Part shown: positions 59,826-64,000 of the stretch, one piece after another
Layout of the letters: every line of letters begins with the position of its first letter
How positions within the stretch are numbered: the stretch's first letter is position 1
Assembly (NCBI RefSeq): GCF_009649075.1
Contig: NZ_CP045737.1
Span: 124,001-188,000, forward strand
DNA: 64,000 bases
Source of the DNA: Aeromicrobium yanjiei
GTDB lineage: Bacteria; Actinomycetota; Actinomycetes; Propionibacteriales; Nocardioidaceae
Direction: 5' to 3'
Notes under the pieces: model-generated
Database searches by the model: none
Seen by the model: only the letters and a program-made list of their open reading frames with translations
What the model was told of the DNA's origin: nothing
Program-made: the position numbers and the translations under genes

Positions 59826-60452
59826 TCAGTGCCCGGTGACAACCAGATCGGCGGTGTCGCAACGGGCGATGACGCGGCGGGCGTTCGGCTCGTCGACCCG
59901 GTCGACCCAGGCCTGCGCCTCGTCGCGGCTCTTGCCGAACGTCACGTGCCGATCCACGAGCCGGGCGCGCCGGCGGTCGTCCGCCAGGTCGACGAACCAC
60001 ACCTCGTCCAGCGCCTCGCGGACCAGCGGCCAGGGCGCGTCGGCGTCGAGCAGGTAGTTGCCCTCGGTGACGACGACACGGACGTCCGGGGCCACCTCGA
60101 TCGCCGCGGCGATGGGCTGCTCGAGGGTCCGCTCGAACCCCGGCGCGTACACCGGGTGATCGGTCTCGGTCCGGAGCCTCGCGAGCAGCGCGAGGAATCC
60201 GTACGCGTCGAACGTCTGCGGGGCCCCCTTCACGTCGAGCAGCCCCCGCGCCCGCAGCACGTCGTCCGAGAGGTGGAAGCCGTCCATCGGCACCCGCGCG
60301 GACGGTACGCCGTCGGCCGCCAGCCGCGACACGAGCCGGGTGGCCACCGTGGTCTTGCCCGATCCCGGAGCGCCGCAGACCCCGACGATCGTCCGGACGT
60401 CGTCGGTGACCAGCGCCGCCGCGCGCTCGACCAGCTCGTCCAAGCCGTGCAC
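59826..60452 (-). CDS. P-loop nucleoside/sugar kinase family protein
   Basis: 208 residues of the uridine kinase/phosphoribulokinase-like superfamily: Walker A GVCGAPGSGKTTVATRL, substrate segment RVPMDGFHLSDDVLRARGLLDVKG and VVTEGNYLL, and DEVWFVDLADDRRRARLVDRHV for the lid. GTG at 60452 (ribosome site ggggga) lies 3 nt past the dipeptidase stop, so the two form an operon. Substrate uncertain. Confidence 0.85.
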   Translation of the reverse strand: MHGLDELVERAAALVTDDVRTIVGVCGAPGSGKTTVATRLVSRLAADGVPSARVPMDGFHLSDDVLRARGLLDVKGAPQTFDAYGFLALLARLRTETDHPVYAPGFERTLEQPIAAAIEVAPDVRVVVTEGNYLLDADAPWPLVREALDEVWFVDLADDRRRARLVDRHVTFGKSRDEAQAWVDRVDEPNARRVIARCDTADLVVTGH

Positions 60453-60454
60453 GG

Positions 60455-61516
60455 TCAGTCCCCCGCGGTGGCGTCCAGGACGCGCAGGACGTTGTCGCCC
60501 ATGAGCTTGGCGAGGTCGCCGGCGGACCAGCCGCGCTCGGCCAGACGGTCGAGCACCACCGCGTGCCCGGTCACGTCCCCCATCCCCTCGGGGAAGATGT
60601 CGACGCCGTCGTAGTCGCTGCCGATGCCGATGTGGTCGACGCCTGCCACGTCCCGCGCGTGCTCGACGTGCGCGACGACGTCGTCCACGGTCGACCGAGG
60701 CGGGGGAGTGGCGCGGTCGGTGTCGGCCCACCGGGCGACGTCCTGGTTCACGAAGTACGGGACGTACGCGACCATCAGGACCCCGCCGTTGGCGGGCAGT
60801 CGCTCGAGGACGTCATCGGGGACGTTGCGCGGGTGGTCGGTCACCGCGCGGCACGAGGAGTGGCTGAAGATCACCGGCGCCGACGAGACGTCGATCGCGT
60901 CGTGCATCGTCGTGGCGGCGACGTGCGACAGATCGACGAGCATGCCGAGCCGGTTCATCTCCGCGACGACCTCGCGGCCGAAGTCGGTCAGCCCGCCGTG
61001 GACCGGCTCGTCGGTGGCCGAGTCGGCCCACGGGGTGTTGTCGTTGTGGGTCAACGTCATGTAGCGGACGCCGAGCCGGGCGAGCTCACGGAGCACCGCG
61101 AGCGAGCCGTCGATGCTGTGCCCGCCCTCCGCGCCGATCAGGGACGCGACCCGCCCGTCGCGCCAGGCCCGCCGCACGTCGTCGCCGCTCCAGGCGTACG
61201 AGAACGCGTCCGGGTAGCGCTCGATCAGCCGGTGCACGAAGTCGATCTGCTCCAGCGTGTACGTCACGGCCTCGGCCGGCAGGATGTCGGACGGTGAGTA
61301 GACCGACCAGAACTGTCCGCCGACCCCTCCGCGCCTCAGCCGGGCGATGTCGGTGTCGAAGACGCCGGTCATGTCGCCGTCCAGGCCGTCGACGGAGTAC
61401 GCCCGGGTCTTGCGCGCGCCCCAGGCGAGATCGTTGTGCCCGTCGATGAGCGGCGCGAGGCCCAATGCCTCGATCGCTGCGGGCTGGGTCACGGCGGACG
61501 GGGGATGCTCGGTCAC
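60455..61516 (-). CDS. Membrane dipeptidase (peptidase M19)
   Basis: 353-residue zinc dipeptidase of the renal dipeptidase family. Metal ligands appear in IDGHNDLAW (HxD), IGAEGGHSI (Glu), [11 protein letters not shown] and [15 protein letters not shown] at 61516 is chosen for a perfect site (ccaggaggcccag); the open frame upstream is intergenic. No signal peptide, so it may be cytoplasmic despite the family name. Divergent from mmsA. Confidence 0.92.
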   Translation of the reverse strand: MTEHPPSAVTQPAAIEALGLAPLIDGHNDLAWGARKTRAYSVDGLDGDMTGVFDTDIARLRRGGVGGQFWSVYSPSDILPAEAVTYTLEQIDFVHRLIERYPDAFSYAWSGDDVRRAWRDGRVASLIGAEGGHSIDGSLAVLRELARLGVRYMTLTHNDNTPWADSATDEPVHGGLTDFGREVVAEMNRLGMLVDLSHVAATTMHDAIDVSSAPVIFSHSSCRAVTDHPRNVPDDVLERLPANGGVLMVAYVPYFVNQDVARWADTDRATPPPRSTVDDVVAHVEHARDVAGVDHIGIGSDYDGVDIFPEGMGDVTGHAVVLDRLAERGWSAGDLAKLMGDNVLRVLDATAGD

Positions 61517-61624
61517 CTGGGCCTCCTGGCTCGGAGAGGAGCCGCTGCTGATCGCCGAGCGGCCCTGCACCGGTTCAGCCTCGCAGATGACGTGCGAGTC
61601 AGAGTGTCGGGTGCCCACCTGGAG

Positions 61625-61630
61625 TTGACA
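61625..61630 (+). promoter_or_regulatory. Perfect -35 box upstream of mmsA
   Basis: TTGACA at 61625-61630 in the 189-bp gap between the divergent dipeptidase and mmsA genes. No good -10 is seen at normal spacing, so the promoter assignment is tentative. Confidence 0.35.
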
Positions 61631-61705
61631 AGATGTACTCGATTGCCCCGTGGATGTGACACCGTGGCCGTTGTCGCGGCCATTGGCCGAGCAGACACTT
61701 GGTCC

Positions 61706-63211
61706 ATGACTTCTGACGTCGTTGACCACTGGCTGAACAACAAACGCTTCGCTGGAACGTCCGAGCGAATGAGTGAGGTGACGAATCCCGCGACCGGCAA
61801 GGTGAGCTCCGTCGTCCGTCTAGCCAGCGACGCCGACGCGCAGCAGGTTATTGCTGCCGCGGCTGACGCGGCTCCGGCCTGGGGCCGGGTCTCGGTGTCT
61901 GCGCGCGTCCGCATCGTCTTCAAGTTCCGCGAGCTGCTGGCCGGGCGTACGCGCGAGCTGGCGGAGATCATCACCTCCGAGCACGGCAAGGTCATCGAGG
62001 ACGCGATGGGCGAGGTGGCACGCGGCCTCGAGGTCGTCGAGTTCGCCTGTGGCATCCCCCACCTGCTCAAGGGGTCCTTCTCCGAGAGCGTCTCGACCGG
62101 GATCAACGTGCACTCCAAGCGCCAACCGCTCGGAGTCGTCGGCATCATCAGCCCCTTCAACTTCCCGGCCATGGTTCCCATGTGGTTCTACCCGATCGCG
62201 ATCGCGGCCGGAAACGCTGTCATCGTCAAGCCCAGTGAGAAGGCGCCGACGGCGCTCATCTGGATTGCCGAGCTGTGGAAGGAAGCAGGTCTTCCCGACG
62301 GCGTCTTCAACGTCCTGCAGGGTGACAAGGTGGCGGTCGACGCGCTGCTGGACAGTCCCGACGTCAAGTCCATCAGCTTCGTGGGCTCGACCCCGATCGC
62401 TCAGTACGTGTACGAGCGGGCGTCCGTCAACGGCAAACGGGTCCAGGCTCTCGGTGGGGCCAAGAACCACATGCTGGTCCTGCCGGACGCCGACATGGAC
62501 CTGGTCGCTGACTCGGCCGTCAACGCCGCGTTCGGCTCCGCCGGAGAGCGCTGCATGGCCATCAGCGTCCTGGTCGCCGTCGGCTCGATCGCGGACGACA
62601 TCATTGCCAAGATCGCCGACCGGGTGGCAACGCTGCGGGTCGGGGACGGGACGCTGGGATGCGACATGGGTCCCCTGGTCACCAAGGAGCACCGTGACAA
62701 GGTTGCCGCCTACGTCCAGGCGGGTGTCGATGCAGGCGCGACCGCGGTCATCGACGGACGGGACGTGCGCGCCGACGGCGGAGACGATGGGTTCTGGCTC
62801 GGCCCGACCTTGTTCGACCACGTCACGCCTGACATGAGCATCTACACCGACGAGATCTTCGGTCCGGTGCTGAGCGTCGTCCGTGTGGACACCTACAACG
62901 AGGGCGTCGAGCTGATCAACGCGAACCCGTACGGCAACGGCGTTGCGCTGTTCACGACCGACGGTGGCGCGGCCCGCAAGTTCGAGCTCGAGGTGGAGGT
63001 GGGGATGATCGGCATCAACGTGCCCGTGCCGGTGCCGATGGCCTACTACTCCTTTGGCGGATGGAAGAACTCGCTCTTCGGGGACACCCACGCCCATGGC
63101 GTCGAGGGAGTCAACTTCTTCACCCGGGGCAAGGTGATCACGAGTCGCTGGGCCGATCCGGCGGTCGCCCCCTCGCGCGGCCTGGAGCTGGCCTTCCCGA
63201 CGATGGAGTGA
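61706..63211 (+). CDS. mmsA: CoA-acylating methylmalonate-semialdehyde dehydrogenase
   Basis: 501-residue aldehyde dehydrogenase of the MmsA group that makes propionyl-CoA or acetyl-CoA from methylmalonate or malonate semialdehyde (valine and inositol catabolism). NAD-site [17 protein letters not shown], catalytic Cys in [16 protein letters not shown] and the C-terminal [17 protein letters not shown] are diagnostic. ATG at 61706. Third-position GC looks slightly lower than in neighbours, which may hint at a different history. Confidence 0.95.
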   Translation: MTSDVVDHWLNNKRFAGTSERMSEVTNPATGKVSSVVRLASDADAQQVIAAAADAAPAWGRVSVSARVRIVFKFRELLAGRTRELAEIITSEHGKVIEDAMGEVARGLEVVEFACGIPHLLKGSFSESVSTGINVHSKRQPLGVVGIISPFNFPAMVPMWFYPIAIAAGNAVIVKPSEKAPTALIWIAELWKEAGLPDGVFNVLQGDKVAVDALLDSPDVKSISFVGSTPIAQYVYERASVNGKRVQALGGAKNHMLVLPDADMDLVADSAVNAAFGSAGERCMAISVLVAVGSIADDIIAKIADRVATLRVGDGTLGCDMGPLVTKEHRDKVAAYVQAGVDAGATAVIDGRDVRADGGDDGFWLGPTLFDHVTPDMSIYTDEIFGPVLSVVRVDTYNEGVELINANPYGNGVALFTTDGGAARKFELEVEVGMIGINVPVPVPMAYYSFGGWKNSLFGDTHAHGVEGVNFFTRGKVITSRWADPAVAPSRGLELAFPTME

Positions 63212-63240
63212 GATCCCCCGGCTCGCTGCGGCTGGTGAGC

Positions 63241-63354
63241 CTAGATCACTGCGTCGATCATCAGCGCGAAGCAGGTGAAGAACAGCAAGAAGCCGATTGT
63301 CCGGAGCAGCCCGCGACGGAGTAGAGCTCGTTGGACGGGCGACAGCGGCGGCAT
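63241..63354 (-). CDS. Possible 37-residue single-helix membrane protein
   Basis: ATG at 63354 to TAG at 63241 encodes 37 residues: a basic N-terminal part (VQRALLRRGLLR) and one hydrophobic helix (TIGFLLFFTCFALMIDAVI). The charge pattern gives an N-in orientation. The ribosome site is weak (agagtgg). It is tail to tail with mmsA. No family recognised. Confidence 0.45.
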   Translation of the reverse strand: MPPLSPVQRALLRRGLLRTIGFLLFFTCFALMIDAVI

Positions 63355-63431
63355 GCAACCACTCTAGCGCGTACCAATCATTTGCTCCATAGTGTACGCA
63401 GAGGAAGCAGGCCGACGAAAGGGGAGCAAGT

Positions 63432-63887
63432 ATGCGGGCAGCGGTTATCCGTGTCTGTGTCGATCCGGGGGGAGACCTGTCACCGGCGGCGTACGAGGCG
63501 GGGGTACAGGAGATGAGTGAGCGCGGTCTGGAGGTGGTCCACACTCCCGCGGAGCACCTGCCTGACCGCAACCGAGAGGTCGAGCTGATCGTCGACGACG
63601 CCGGGCCGGAGCAACGACTGGACCTGGTGGAGCTGTGCCGCCAAGTGTTCGAGACGGCGTGCTCGCTCGGGGTGGTGACCTACATCAGTCGCGGCACCGA
63701 CGAGGACGCGCGCGGGATCCTCTCAGGATTTGGTCTCACCGGCGAGGTTCTCCGCAGCCTCCCGGACGGGCAGGAGCTCGTCACGGTCACGGTTGCCAAG
63801 ACCGACATGCGTCGCGTGCCGGAGAGCCGGCTGCACACCGCCATGGAATCGGCACTGAACTGCGAGGTACGCATCGTTGCGGTGTGA
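63432..63887 (+). CDS. Hypothetical protein (151 aa)
   Basis: 151-residue soluble protein, family unknown. It begins AVIRVCVDPGGDLSPAAYEAG and contains VELCRQVFETACSLGVVTYI and LTGEVLRSLPDGQELVTVTVAK, an alternating strand-helix pattern like a small resolvase- or PIN-like fold, but no catalytic set is clear. Strong ribosome site (gaaaggggagcaagt). Upstream, GCGTAC/GTACGC arms (63369-63374, 63394-63399) enclose an AT-rich stretch that may be its promoter. Confidence 0.65.
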   Translation: MRAAVIRVCVDPGGDLSPAAYEAGVQEMSERGLEVVHTPAEHLPDRNREVELIVDDAGPEQRLDLVELCRQVFETACSLGVVTYISRGTDEDARGILSGFGLTGEVLRSLPDGQELVTVTVAKTDMRRVPESRLHTAMESALNCEVRIVAV

Positions 63888-63906
63888 GAGCCCCGTGCGC
63901 GCAGGC

Positions 63907-63999
63907 TCAAGGCGTCAGGGCTCCGCGCAGCAGCGTGCAACGGAGGAACTCGTGTGCGCGGGCCTCGCTGGTGCGGGCATGGTCGCGGAACGGTATCCA
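63907..63999 (-). CDS. C-terminal end of a regulator, probably TetR type (partial)
   Basis: The last 30 codons of a minus-strand gene entering from the right edge: WIPFRDHARTSEARAHEF, then LRCTLLRGALTP and a stop. The helix-rich end resembles C termini of TetR-family proteins, but the DNA-binding half is outside the window, so the assignment is weak. Confidence 0.4.
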   Translation of the reverse strand, partial: WIPFRDHARTSEARAHEFLRCTLLRGALTP

Positions 64000-64000
64000 C

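Noticed and set aside
63680-64000. Minus-strand frame of 106 codons at the right edge
   Set aside because: It overlaps the 151-residue gene antisense and reads as low-complexity; another minus frame ending at 63907 has a more protein-like C terminus.

Overview
The window comes from a high-GC actinobacterium. Strong GC bias at third codon positions, frequent GTG starts, 4-nt ATGA/GTGA gene overlaps, a GTP-dependent PEP carboxykinase, the tRNA-adenosine-deaminase-associated protein next to tadA, a paired CE1758/CE1759 luciferase-like system and an ANTAR regulator all fit Nocardioidaceae, perhaps an Aeromicrobium relative. The genus is an inference from gene content, not from a marker gene. No rRNA, CRISPR array, IS element or prophage was seen; one tRNA (Arg, anticodon ACG) is present.

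Layout. (1) 1-14.8 kb is a catabolic island of two converging operons that share one bidirectional terminator at 8.7 kb. The rightward operon has an acyl-CoA dehydrogenase (cut by the window edge), an MmgE/PrpD protein, an NDP-forming acyl-CoA synthetase and a complete ABC importer. The leftward operon has seven genes, every junction overlapping by exactly 4 nt: enoyl-CoA hydratase/isomerase, CaiB/BaiF CoA-transferase, CitE-like lyase, SDR, HTD2-like dehydratase, thiolase and MaoC-like hydratase. The set resembles the itaconate (C5-dicarboxylate) degradation locus of Pseudomonas aeruginosa. Its promoter holds a perfect 16-bp palindrome filling the -35/-10 spacer. (2) 14.8-22.3 kb has a VanZ-like protein, a repeat array, a secreted GH92 mannosidase bracketed by two copies of the ppc 5' end, ppc itself and a quinone oxidoreductase. 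(3) 22.3-27.2 kb has a secreted S55 peptidase-like protein, tRNA-Arg, two repeat arrays and pckG. (4) 27.3-38.5 kb is a stress, light and DNA-repair block: STAS protein, bacteriophytochrome fused to a PP2C phosphatase, a second PAS-PP2C phosphatase, a stand-alone ATP-dependent DNA ligase, a DksA-like zinc-finger protein, a LigD lacking its ligase domain, a SigB/SigF-type sigma factor, a GAF-ANTAR regulator and Ku. Three genes here carry the same GTTT/GGTT-N15-GGGTAC promoter expected for that sigma class. (5) 38.7-44.7 kb is acyltransferase plus GABA/succinate-semialdehyde metabolism (gabT, gabD, a second SSADH, LysR regulator). (6) 44.8-54.5 kb is mixed housekeeping: ScyD/ScyE-like secreted protein, DUF3817, ACT protein, SDR, menB, pntAB, upp, tadA. 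(7) 54.6-64 kb is oxidoreductases, the CE1758/CE1759 pair, a P-loop kinase, an M19 dipeptidase, mmsA, a 37-residue membrane peptide and, at the edge, the end of a probable TetR-type regulator.

Two themes are worth attention. First, light or redox sensing by PP2C phosphatases could feed a stress sigma factor that appears to drive the split NHEJ ligase genes. Second, several intergenic regions hold mini-arrays built on one plan (tandem copies of a 20-30 bp unit in one orientation facing inverted copies), usually near gene 3' ends, with a different unit at each locus; two of the loci share a core sequence.
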